A stretch of 64,000 nucleotides of DNA from Bolinopsis microptera. Taxonomy: Eukaryota > Ctenophora > Tentaculata > Lobata > Bolinopsidae. Below the pieces are notes generated by a model. It was given only the letters and a program-made list of their open reading frames with translations. It did not search any database and was not told the DNA's origin. Location: positions 22,252,828 to 22,316,827 of the forward strand of contig NC_087076.1 of NCBI RefSeq assembly GCF_026151205.1, given 5' to 3'. A program made the position numbers and the translations under genes. Shown here piece after piece: positions 37,401-46,777 of this stretch (the stretch's first letter is position 1; every line of letters starts with the position of its first letter).

Positions 37401-39604
37401 TTAACTTCAATACAAAGTTCGGAATACCAGTTTCTTGGATAATGGACAATGTGGTGGATTGTATGGATGGAATGGATGAACAGGTTGAGCTTGGGGGCTT
37501 AAGTTTCTGTGGCAATCAAACTGACAAAACCTATCGTTTTAAAGAAAGTGATAAAACTTGTAAAAACGTCTATCTGTGTCAGAAAGGTGATAAACCATAC
37601 GTTCAATTCGAACAACTCTGTGATGGAGTGGAGACGTGTGGTGACGGTGCAGAGATTGAGGTTTGTAGGATCGCTAGAGATTTCCCAACGATCAATAAGA
37701 CCGCTCTTTATCAGGGATTAAGGCGAGATTTATGCGATGACTCTAATTGTGTAGTGAAAGAATTCATACAACCCTGGATTGCAGATGTATTCGGAATTAC
37801 AAAGTCAGAGTTAATTGTTCCGACATCTAAGGTTAATTGCAGCTATTTGTTTGGTGAATATTACCTGTTTCTCAGTTGCATGGATCTATGTCTAGATGCC
37901 TCATGTCCTCTAAATAAAAACAGAACATTGTTGTACAATTCATGTCCTGGACAATATCCTGATCGAGTATATACACTTGCTAACAACTCTTTTCTAACTT
38001 TTGTTGAGAACTCAACGAAAGGCCAATATCACCAGGACTATTTTCAATGCAATAACAGTAGGTGTGTGGAATACAAGCAAATGTGTGACCTCATAGATGA
38101 CTGTGGGGACATGAGTGACGAGTTGAACTGTGCAAATCACATGATTTGTGAAGACACTTTGAACTCAACTAAACATCAGTTTATTTCCTTATCGCAGAGA
38201 TGTGACGGCATATACGATTGCTTTGACCTCTCAGATGAATGTAATACCGGTTGTGAGAAAAGAATACTTGAAAACTGGATACTGCAGGTATTATGCTGGG
38301 TCATGGGTTTACTAGCATTGATCTTCAACTCGTACACCGTATTCCGTGGGTTGACAACTCTTCATCATAGTAGGACTGGAAGTATGTTAACTAACAAGGC
38401 AATGGTCAGTCTTATCGGATCAGGGGATCTATTTATCGGATTATACTTAATTATGTTGTCTTTCTATGATAGTTTTGTAAATGGGAACTGGTTTTGCAGA
38501 AATCAAGCCGAATGGTACACCGGAACAGCATGCTCCATATTAGGGGTCATCAGCACGGTTGGATCACAAGTGTCCCTTTTCGCAATGACAGCTTTAAGTA
38601 TCATCAGAATGTATAAGCTTACTTTTAAGAAAATGAGTATTCCAGGCCCTGCAAACAGAAGTACTACTGTCAAACTCGCTTCCCTAGTCACCGGAATTAT
38701 CACAGTCTCACTAGCTATATCTGTTACGCCATTGATACCTTCATTAGAGGAATATTTTGTACAGGGAATGTACTATGACCCCATCTACAAAGTGTTCATA
38801 GGCTTCCCCAACAAAGAGAAACATGTTAATGTTCTTCAAGCTCATTATAATACCACTAACATAACTACAGATTTAACCTGGAAACAAATCGGTGATAAGG
38901 TGGACGGTATGTTCACTCAACAACATGGACTTTTGAGTAGACGTCCAGTTCATTTTTATGGTAACGACGGTGTTTGCTTATTCAAGTACTTTGTTCGGAG
39001 TGACGATGCAAGAAGAATCAGACAATCGATAGAAAGTAGAGCAGACATAACTGATCATAAAGGAGATCCAGTAGTTTGGCTTATGCTTGGTGTGAACTTA
39101 GTTTGCTTCATCATCATCACTTTTTGCTACATAGTTATCAATATCCAGACAAGGATTTCTTCACGGTGATCAGGACAGCATCATACCCCAGAAAGAGTGA
39201 GGGACAATAGATCTGTACAGAATAAAATTACTCTTATTGTTGCGACTGATTTTCTTTGCTGGGTACCATTTATTGTTATAAGCGGTATGCATAATTTTGG
39301 CGTTTTTGATGCAACTAAATGGTATGTTACGTATGCGATGATAGTTCTTCCACTTAACTCTATTATCAACCCGCTGATATACGACAAAACGTTAACAGAG
39401 TTCTTAGGCAGAAAGTTGGGGGATGTAAAGAGACTAATCAGGCTCAGTACCTCCGCAGTCGTATCTTCGATTACAAGATCCATTTCGACTGAAGACATAC
39501 AGAGCGGGAACAATGATCTGGATGTCATACAGATGGAACCTTTAAGATTACAAGTGTATCGGGAACTTTCAGATCAAGTATTAGCTGAGACAGAAAATCT
39601 GTGA
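31467..39604 (+). CDS. LDL-A repeat rhodopsin-type receptor; in-frame TGA
   Basis: Exon 1 (31467-31527) encodes a signal peptide, MRVKLSIALLIVLVQGIFCQ, ending in phase 1 at donor GTAAGA. Exon 2 starts at 35985 after CTCCATCAG in the matching phase. The ectodomain begins with two copies of a cysteine-rich module, GGKIKWRxDGxCGSRYPLPD...CC...C.C..CVxYR (35985-36175 and 36201-36370). LDL-A-type repeats follow, for example CDGVWDCPDGSDE (37309), CNNSRCVEYKQMCD...DMSDELNC (38048-38130) and RCDGIYDCFDLSDEC (38199). Seven membrane helices run from about 38276 to 39410, with NSIINPLIYD in TM7. LDL-A plus rhodopsin-type 7TM recalls relaxin and GRL101-like receptors, but no leucine-rich repeats were seen. 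A TGA at 39167-39169, between TM5 and TM6, interrupts a frame that otherwise continues to TGA at 39602. So this is a recent pseudogene, a readthrough case, or a sequence error. Confidence 0.85.
31660..32629 (-). mobile_element. Decayed pogo-like DNA transposon
   Basis: Inverted ends CCTTATCGGACCTTATTTGG and its near-perfect inverse (about 32 bp), flanked by TA on both sides (31658-31659 and 32630-32631). On the minus strand, fragments in shifting frames read KIILILYDDFKGHLVEKVNE near 32400-32350, then NMTNLFQPLDITVNRVAKD near 32300-32240. The second is typical of the end of pogo/Tigger-type DDE transposases (Tc1/mariner superfamily, TA target). Stops and frameshifts make it inactive. It sits in the receptor intron. 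Confidence 0.75.
33253..33790 (+). repeat. 53-bp minisatellite in receptor intron
   Basis: About ten near-identical units: GTGACCAGTCACTGACCACA CTTGTGACATGGTTATGAGT AACCGGCTATTTA. Each unit contains the small palindrome GTGACCAGTCAC and a GTAACCGG core shared with the 23-kb array. Confidence 0.95.
34197..35436 (-). pseudogene. CR1/Jockey-like LINE reverse transcriptase, dead
   Basis: Read on the minus strand in four frames (35436-35227, 35258-35040, 35125-34754, 34673-34197). Landmarks: NQHGFRKKRSCMTQLL, then VDVIYLDFDKAFDKVD (motif A with its catalytic Asp), QGTVLGPILFILYINDL (motif B), and the thumb/tail LEYCCPVWNPAKVTEIQKLE and AAQLFNVLPSELRRHI. The FADD motif C is deleted: INDLLNSIS runs directly into DTKLIGAI, so it cannot polymerise. 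5'-truncated and frameshifted; it lies antisense in the receptor intron. Confidence 0.9.
35437..35984 (+). other. Intron end before receptor exon 2
   Basis: AT-rich sequence with short blocks (TGTGACAAAGTTTACCT, TGTGACAATGTCGG) recalling 32757-32790. No coding sequence until the acceptor at 35981-35984. Confidence 0.4.
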
Positions 39605-40139
39605 AGTGTTTTTGTATGATACTTGCTACTCATATATTACAGCTCTGACTTCATAGTTCGTGTATATGTAACATTTGTATTTAAATTCAATTGTAATCGA
39701 TTAATTAATTCTATCTTAAAATATTATGATTGTATCTATATGTTACTCCTCAGCAATGTCTATTACTTACAGAATCACATCCTGATTCGTTTAATCTTTC
39801 AAATAATGAATCTATCAGTTGTACATAATAATATTGTGAGCTATGTTCAATTTTATACCTAGAATCTGAATTCTGATTTCTAATATTTAAAGAGTTCATT
39901 TTCAATTGTACTAATGCGCTAATCTAAATTGAATGTCTTAATAGTAAAGTTTTACATTATCTTCCTCGATATGATTAAGAAAGTACGACAGCAAGTCTAA
40001 GGCTAAGAGGACACATAGATCACCAGTCCAGATGTCTCACTATCCCACAAACATCGATTGCAATAATTGGTAATAGTAACCATGGTAACCAGCAGTAACT
40101 GGTAATAGTAATAGCATCCGCTGGAGGGGGGTGAGGCTA
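39605..40139 (+). other. Receptor 3' region
   Basis: Probably 3' untranslated sequence; no AATAAA was found close by. At 40075-40110 a small cluster GTAACCATGGTAACCAGCAG appears, a motif repeated across the window. Confidence 0.35.
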
Positions 40140-40310
40140 TGGTTTGAAATGGCATAAAATGGCATCAATTTGGTCTCACGTCACCCATAGTCAACTGACT
40201 AATTGGTTACTGGACAAAAATCTGTGAATTTCGGTTCTAGAAATATCATATTTAAAATGGGACAGCATTTGGAAAATTTGATGTTTCGTTTTGTAGTGCT
40301 CTTTAGGATG
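40140..40310 (+). repeat. Dispersed repeat copy B
   Basis: Carries ATTTGGTCTCACGTCACCCA, TAGTCAACTGACTAATTGGT and GATGTTTCGTTTTGTAGTGC, shared with 28197-28560. Confidence 0.6.
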
Positions 40311-40420
40311 GCGTGATGTCGTGATGGACACACATGCTTACTACAACCAGAAAATCTACTGCTACGTGAAAGATCACTGTAGGACAGGTCACTACGCTCC
40401 TAGTCAACATTGCTCTACTC

Positions 40421-41165
40421 GGCTTTGCTACATGGAATATTCGAGGCTTGCCTAAAACGGACAAGCAACATCTGCTTGCCCAGGACTGTGACAGATATGA
40501 TTTAGACGTCATTGGATTACAAGAGACTAAAGTACGTCAGCTTTCAGATTCGAGACTTCCGGGAAATCATCGCCTTCTTTTGTTTGACCTGAAGACTGGT
40601 TACCATGGTGGACTGGGGTTTCTTATCAATACTCGTGTTAATCATTACTTCCGTTCATTTCATCAGATTAGCGATCGTGTTGTTTACATTGACTTTTTTG
40701 TTCCTTCAAAATCTGCTTGCAAACCCCCTTGTAAATTGCGCATCGTTAACTGTTACAGCCCGACCAATCCAAAGACAATTTCAAACCCATCAGCTACAGA
40801 CCAGTCTTACCGTGAACTTCAAGTAGCAGTGGATGTACCGGGTACATCCACTGCTACTTGAAGTTCACGGTACCCGCACGTTATGAACTCTGGATACTGG
40901 GGGATTTTAATGCAAAACTTGGTAAACGGTAATATCAAGACTACAACAGTGGCTTTCATAAGAACTTAGGAAGGTACGGCGTTGGTAGGAAGAATGAAAA
41001 CGGTGAGAGGTTGTTGAACTTTCTTGTGTTCAATAATTTATTTGCTGCAAATACTGCATTCCGCCATTCAAGTCGTTGCACATCACTACCAGAAATGGTG
41101 GATTCGTGTAGTGTTATTGAGTCTCATTTTGATAGTTCTTTTATTCAAATTTCTGATTGTTTCTG
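40421..41165 (+). pseudogene. LINE apurinic-type endonuclease fragment
   Basis: Starts GFATWNIRGLPKTDKQHLL, then DLDVIGLQETKV (catalytic Glu in Q-E-T), YHGGLGFLINT and NCYSPTN. After a hairpin it resumes YELWILGDFNAKLGKR (the G-D-F-N motif), and another frame gives FLVFNNLFAANTAFRHSS. These are the motifs of the exonuclease-endonuclease-phosphatase fold of LINE ORF2 N-termini. Frameshifts and an internal palindrome break it. A second fragment of the same element is at 44516-44590. Confidence 0.75.
40808..40872 (+). repeat. 32-bp-arm near-perfect palindrome in LINE
   Basis: Arms of 32 bp around a single central G at 40840, built from the endonuclease coding sequence itself (TACCGTGAACTTCAAGTAGC...). 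It lies exactly where the endonuclease frame breaks and looks like a template-switch or inverted-duplication scar. Confidence 0.95.
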
Positions 41166-41423
41166 AATAGACTAGTGAAGACAGATTCTAATGGAAATAA
41201 ATAGCTGAATAACGTATCGACATTTCTACGTCATACTCATATTCTGAAATAGTATTAATTCAATTATAACGATCAATATGTACCTTAAAAATTTGACGAC
41301 GAAATTTATTTCAAACAAAATATATAACTGTAAGATAGTTATCTACTGTAAAATAGTTTTTAACGAAATCAGAGCAAATATGAACAAAAACTGACAAAAC
41401 CAACAGACGAAAAGTTCAGCAAC

Positions 41424-42122
41424 TGTGTAACCTCATCGAACAACAAGACCCTGACAAACTTATCAAACTAACTGTAGACTACTCTGACAATCAGAACGAC
41501 TTTGTTCCCTTCCTCAACACGGAAATAAAGATAGACTCAGATGGAATAGTACATTCTAGACTCTATAGAAAAACACAAAAAAAGCCACTCACCCTCCACT
41601 ACAACTCTGAACTCTCATCATACAACACGTACAAAGAATACTACTGTTGAGAGTATGTACAACACCGCAGAGGCAGTCTCTAACAACAGAGAAAACGAGA
41701 AGTACTCTGAAAAGATGATAGATCAACTTCTCATTAACAACGGCTACACCGATAGAGTCTTAGACACCATAAAGAACAAAAGAAAACGTAGAAAGAGAAT
41801 CAATCAGAACAAAGACCAAGACGGAGCGACTCTCAAACTACCTTATGTCAACAAAACTACTGGTCGCAAATACAGAGATGCTGTCAGACATAGTGGACTC
41901 CCCATCAAAATTGTCGAGAAACCTGGACGGAAACTGAAGGATCTCCTTACAGACTCCAGACCCCTTGACAAGAAATCATGCACAACATCAAACTGCAGAA
42001 CATGCGCAGCTTTAACCGATGGAGAATGCACCACAACCAACACCGTCTACCACATCACCTGCGAAGTAGACAATTGCACCGAGAACTATGGTGGGGAAAC
42101 ATACAGACGAAGAAAAACGTAA
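41424..42122 (+). pseudogene. Penelope-like element fragment (RT end, GIY-YIG)
   Basis: One frame reads CNLIEQQDPDKLIKLTVDYS, DFVPFLNTEIKID and HSRLYRKTQKKPLTLHYNS (end of a Penelope-type reverse transcriptase). The following ORF (41655-42122) has KYSEKMIDQLLINNGYTD, then a Cys-rich CRTCAALTDG and NTVYHITCEVDNCTENYGGE-TYRR, which matches the start of the GIY-YIG endonuclease of Penelope-like elements. It is cut after TYRR; the rest of the nuclease is missing. Confidence 0.7.
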
Positions 42123-42132
42123 ACTACCATCT

Positions 42133-42470
42133 CACACAAAATCCATCTTGAACAAAATAGGAATTTTGGTTCTTCCTAATCTCATTGCTAAAAGCTGTAT
42201 AACTTTGATGCACAAGGTTTATATGGGAGTAGCACCATCGAGTATCTGTAGTATATTTGAAAAGTCACCGCTTAGACAAACGGAAAGGAGAAATCCAAAG
42301 TATTTTTAGATTAAGTTCAACAGATTACGTATCACCGATTATAGCATCTCTAACATAAGACCACGATTATAAAACAACACGATAAACGAAATAAATAAAA
42401 TCCTTCCCTTCAACGTACCTAAGTTACAAGATAAGTTTATTAATTCATACAAGGACAACATTGTACGTTA
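42133..42470 (+). pseudogene. LINE C-terminal fragment, 5' part
   Basis: Reads LNKIGILVLPNLIAKSCITL, MHKVYMGVAPSSICSIFEKS, then after a stop RITDYSISNIRP and INKILPFNVPKLQDKFINSY to the nested TIR element. The shape matches the tail of a LINE ORF2 protein. It continues after the insertion at 43734. Confidence 0.5.
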
Positions 42471-43731
42471 CGGGTATTTGCCTCACAGAATGGCCAAAAA
42501 AAGGAAGGTCTCTCAAAATCACAAAACACAATTTATTCCAGTTTTTATCTCATAGAAGGCTAAGTTGACACTCATATTTTTCTTCCCGGGGGTTCATTTA
42601 ATCTCATAACCATTTTTTCTTTGAGAAAAATTGGCCGGAAAATCTTCCTCCAAAAAAACATGCCTCACAGAATGGCCAAATCTGAATTTCTATAATTTTT
42701 TGATGGAGATACTTTTTAAATTTCTATCACCACACGTTGTTAGAAAACCTATTAAGGAATGGGGTAATAACCTAAAACTCACGAAAAAACTGAGCTGTGA
42801 AAATTATTTCACAAAAAAGATAAAATGCCTGACAAAATGGCCAAAAAAAAAGAAAACGAGAAAATTTTATTTTTCTTAAACCTTTGGCTCTTGTTTCAGG
42901 CATGCTGCTGGTATTAATATGCCTTGTTAACACCCCCATAAAGGTGAAATTTCTTAGAACTGAATAAAAAGGGCATAATTTCCTACACCAAAAAATGGCC
43001 ATTTTGTGTGACGTTGTTCATATTCCCTGATTTCATGATTTATAACCTTCATTCGGCTGTAAAAACACTCCATCTGGGGTGTTATTGTATGATAAATAGC
43101 TTGTGAATACTTTAGACTTATTGTTTCATTGAATAAAAGGAGTTTTAAATTTTGGCCATTTTGTGAGGCATATTTTGGCCATTTTGTGAGGCGTTTAGCC
43201 ATTTTAGCATTTTGTTTCTTCCTATATTGAACAATGTTCGTTTTGTTTGATGAATACTATTCTTTAAACATCTTCTGTCATACTGGTGCCAGAAGTTCTC
43301 ACCAAAATGCAAACTTAGTTCAAAAATTTGAAAACAAATTTTGTGAGGCATATTTTGGCCATTTTGTGAGGCGTGTAGCCATTTTAGCATTTTTTTCTTC
43401 CTATATTGAACAATGTTCGTTTTGTTTGATGAATACTATTCTTTGAACATCTTCTGTCATACTGGTGCCAGAAGTTCTCACCAAAATGTAAACTTAGTTC
43501 AAAAATTTGAAAACAAATTTTTCAGTGCTCAAAATTTCTACATAAACAGCCATATTTATGCCAGAAAATGTGGTCCTAGTTAATGATTTCACCACAGGAA
43601 GTGTTGCCAGAAGACTTTTGTTTCATATGGTATCCACAAAACCTACCAGTCTTATATACAAAATTAGTTACAAAAACATTTACAAATTTGGCCATTCTGT
43701 GAGGCTAGCCATTCTGTGAGGCATTTACCCG
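42471..43731 (+). mobile_element. TIR element (CCTCACAGAATGGCC), nested in LINE
   Basis: Ends CGGGTATTTGCCTCACAGAA and the inverse of CGGGTAAATGCCTCACAGAA, flanked by TA (42469-42470 and 43732-43733). The terminal core TGCCTCACAGAATGGCC also recurs inside in both orientations (42660, 43150, 43180, 43345). An internal direct duplication of about 180 bp (43155-43335 and 43340-43520) contains TGAACAATGTTCGTTTTGTT. No transposase was recognised; it is non-autonomous. Confidence 0.8.
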
Positions 43732-43733
43732 TA

Positions 43734-43810
43734 CCTACTTACTAGACAAACAAAAACTTGACGTAAAAAACTTTTCGTGGACGGACAAGAACTTTGTCCT
43801 TTACAACTTT
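43734..43810 (+). pseudogene. LINE C-terminal fragment, 3' part
   Basis: Reads YLLDKQKLDVKNFSWTDKNF and VLYNF before TAA, the apparent end of the protein interrupted by the nested TIR element. Confidence 0.45.
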
Positions 43811-44335
43811 TAAACAAAATATTAGCAAAATATAACAGCTGTTAGAGAATCCTAAACGTTAGTGCAGTCAAATAAATGAACTGCGATAATGCATTTGCCA
43901 GTCAGTCACTGCAATTTATTCTGCAACCTATTTTTTAACTTTCACTGCCACACTTAGGCTTATCTTGCCTACACATTTTTTAACGAAATTCCTTGCGCAC
44001 CGCGTATTAAAATTACTTGGATTTCTACCGCTTTGATAAAATGACTACAAGAAGATAAGGAGATAATATTGTTGATTTATATAATATAGATTATTTATTC
44101 TTTAGTGTAGATTAACTTTATTTTTATATATTTTACTAAGTGTGAAGGATCAACCATACGTTATTGATATTGTTGAAATATTTAATGATAAATTGATATA
44201 ATAATAAATGATTTTAATATTTTCATTGAGGCACATGCCACCCCATCGCGGGTTTACTACTACTACTACTACTACTACTAACTACTACTACTACTACTAG
44301 ACCACTCAAGTGCAGGTTCGAAGAGCATTACCTTA
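43811..44335. other. AT-rich region, (CTA)n at its end
   Basis: No gene. A (CTA)n trinucleotide run with one interruption occupies about 44259-44300. Confidence 0.6.
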
Positions 44336-44610
44336 GTGCGGCAAATCCAACAGCAAAATCTTACTTACGAAGATAAGCCACTAGCAAAGGAAAGTCACCC
44401 TCAGAACACAGGCCCCCCAAAGCTAAGACTTCAAATCGTAGATAGAGGAACATCACTCATCAACAGAAAGATTAAAGAAGCCCGATTTTTAGTTGAAAAG
44501 AAACCAACACTCAGGAGGAATGAAAACGGTTAGAGGTTGTTAAACTTTCTTGTGTTCAATAACTTGTTTGCTGCAAATACTGCATTCCGCACTTGCCCTA
44601 GCTACGAGAC
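44336..44610 (+). pseudogene. LINE fragments
   Basis: KLRLQIVDRGTSLINRKIKE-ARFLVEKKPTLRR looks like part of a LINE ORF1-type protein. 44516-44590 repeats the endonuclease fragment of 40990-41062 (GAATGAAAACGG...GTTGTTxAACTTTCTTGTGT) with a few changes, so two copies of one LINE family lie 3.5 kb apart. Confidence 0.5.
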
Positions 44611-44903
44611 TAAACTCTCATATCACGAGAGATGAGGACTCCTTCCAGGAACTAGTTCATTGTTCAAGCCTGTAGAGCCACGCCCATATTTCATATCAGG
44701 TGCGTATATACGGGAAATATGTGTCTCAGCTTCTGAAGGTCTTAGAGACTCAAACTTGAGTTTAAAATGACCGCAATGCACATATTTATATTAGTACCAT
44801 GAAGGTCACGAAAGGCCAAAATACTCACTTTTGGAAAAAAATTCTGAAAAACTGATTTTCACTCACCCAGTCTCCTCCCGATCCTCCCACACTTCACAGC
44901 AAG

Positions 44904-45306
44904 ATGCCAACACTGCCCGCCAACTTTCTCACCTTACTACAAAACTTATCTATTGAAGTAAAGCAACACATGCATACCCTCCTTACTCAGAGTATCCTGG
45001 ACAGTCTGAAAGAGGAAAAGCTTGCTTCTAAAATAGAACGTATAGATGAAAAGAAGAAGGAAAAGAAAAACAAGAAGGAAACTACTGTTCAAAATGTCGT
45101 GCATAGCCAACATCCGCTCGTAGAGCATGTCCGGTCCTCCCTGGAATGGACGAAAGTCTATTCCAGGAAATCACAGAAGAATTAGATTCAATGAATCTTG
45201 AAGGCAAACTTAAAAAAGTCCACACCCTACGGCTAAGCCCTTCGTCAGAAAACTACTGTTTTGGAAACGTAGTTAACAAGCCACATCCCATCAACATTGT
45301 ACACTG
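44904..45306 (+). pseudogene. LINE ORF1-like fragment, coiled coil
   Basis: ATG 44904, MPTLPANFLTLLQNLSIEVK..., with a Lys/Glu-rich stretch IERIDEKKKEKKNKKE likely to be helical, then a stop. In another frame ITEELDSMNLEGKLKKVHTL-RLSPSSENYCFG continues to 45306. The second part recalls the middle domain of LINE ORF1 proteins. Assignment is weak. Confidence 0.35.
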
Positions 45307-45410
45307 ACTTCGACCTAAATTAATCTTTTAGTTGGCTAACAATTTGTTTTAGTTTCACTTTACTTATTCGTTTTGATAAGTTTTCTCTAAATAAGCGTTG
45401 TTGATATTAT

Positions 45411-45508
45411 CTCGAATTTTCTGTACACCAATAAAACTGGCACTGCGACTAAAGTATTTGTCATTAGTTCCTTTAGTCGCAGTGTCATTGGTGTACAGAA
45501 AATTCGAG
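45411..45508 (+). repeat. Fold-back inverted repeat
   Basis: Arms CTCGAATTTTCTGTACACCA-AT...ACTGCGACTAAAG (45411-45454) and the inverse (45471-45508), with a 7-base unpaired bulge in the left arm and a 16-base loop. Imperfect pairing extends outward through GTTGxTxxxATATT. Confidence 0.85.
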
Positions 45509-46777
45509 AGAATATGAAACCAACAACGTCGAAACGTTCCTCGAGAGTGTGCCTAAAGAGCTCTCTAGTCTGTAGGAAGTTAAATCTATGACATAAGAAC
45601 TCCAAGTATTGTAGAAGTTGCCAACTAGGAACTAGTTTTAAATAATGTGTTATCATATTTAATGTTATATTTCTAAGAATATTCTGGTGCTAGGAACTGA
45701 ATTTATAACCCTACTATCCGTGACTAGAGTATATAATGACTATATTATATAGAGTATAATATAGTATAATATATAGCTGTGCTAAGAAAAAATTCCTGAT
45801 TTCTAAGAAAATAAGAATCACGGCAAATTGTGATAGCTACTAGGGGTCACTACAAGCATGTAACCTGGTTGTAACCTATAGTTGTCTGGTTTTAACCTAG
45901 TTCATGTGACTTCCTAGTTGGGTTATTTATTTGCGCTAGCTTGATGTGAGTGTAGTAGATGATGTAAACTATGCTAATTGATTACTAATTGATTGAAGAT
46001 GTATAAAATGTTGAACTGGGTTATGAAAATGTGCCAACTATAACCTATAAAACTTGGACTCCGAAAGCTATTTCCAAGAAATCTTTCACAATTCGGTATT
46101 CATTTACCCAGATTCATTTTCTTCGCTGTGACGCGATTTTGCCGCATATCCTGTTCCTGACTTCTATAATACAAATACACGGGTTCTAGTAATATTAATC
46201 CTTATTAACCGCGCAATCCTTATCTGTCCAGGTTTCATCTTTGCCTTATCCTTTATTGTATATTATTTGTGCAGAGTTCACGGAAACAGCCGCAGCGTAA
46301 ACCTGTAGCATTGTAACTGCCTTGTTTTTCAAACTGTTCATGTATTTTATTTAGCAAATGCCAATTTTAATCGTTCATTCGTTAAAATTATTATCGATAG
46401 TGTAGCTGAATTTGAAAAAAAAACAAGATTTGAATGGTGCTTACATTATTATCAAAATTAAATGCAATTTTTTCAAATCTTTTGAATTTTACCGAAATGT
46501 ATTTCTCTTTCCGGTATCATGTTTCAAGTTAATCATTTGCGCAAAACAAAACATGGTGTTAGATCTTAGTAGTGTTAAGTACTTCAGTAGATTTAGTAAT
46601 GTTACCTTTTAATGAATGATCACCACTGGAAATTTCTGAAATAGATAACAAGTTGGAATTGGACTGGAGACTACAATAAACTTGAGACTACAATAGACTG
46701 GAGACTACAATAAACTGGAGACTACAATAGAATTAGACTGCTCCCTATAGATGACACGTGGTCATGTCTCCTTTTAG
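45509..46777. other. AT-rich DNA, small tandem repeat before exon
   Basis: TATAATATAG-type repeats at 45725-45775 and GGAGACTACAATA(AACT) repeats at about 46660-46730. No exon upstream of 46778 could be supported, though the transporter gene must have one. Confidence 0.4.

Noticed and set aside
39161-39191. Mini-intron (GTGATC...CCCCAG) that would remove the receptor TGA
   Set aside because: 26 bases is too short for an animal intron and splicing it would shift the frame to a TAG.
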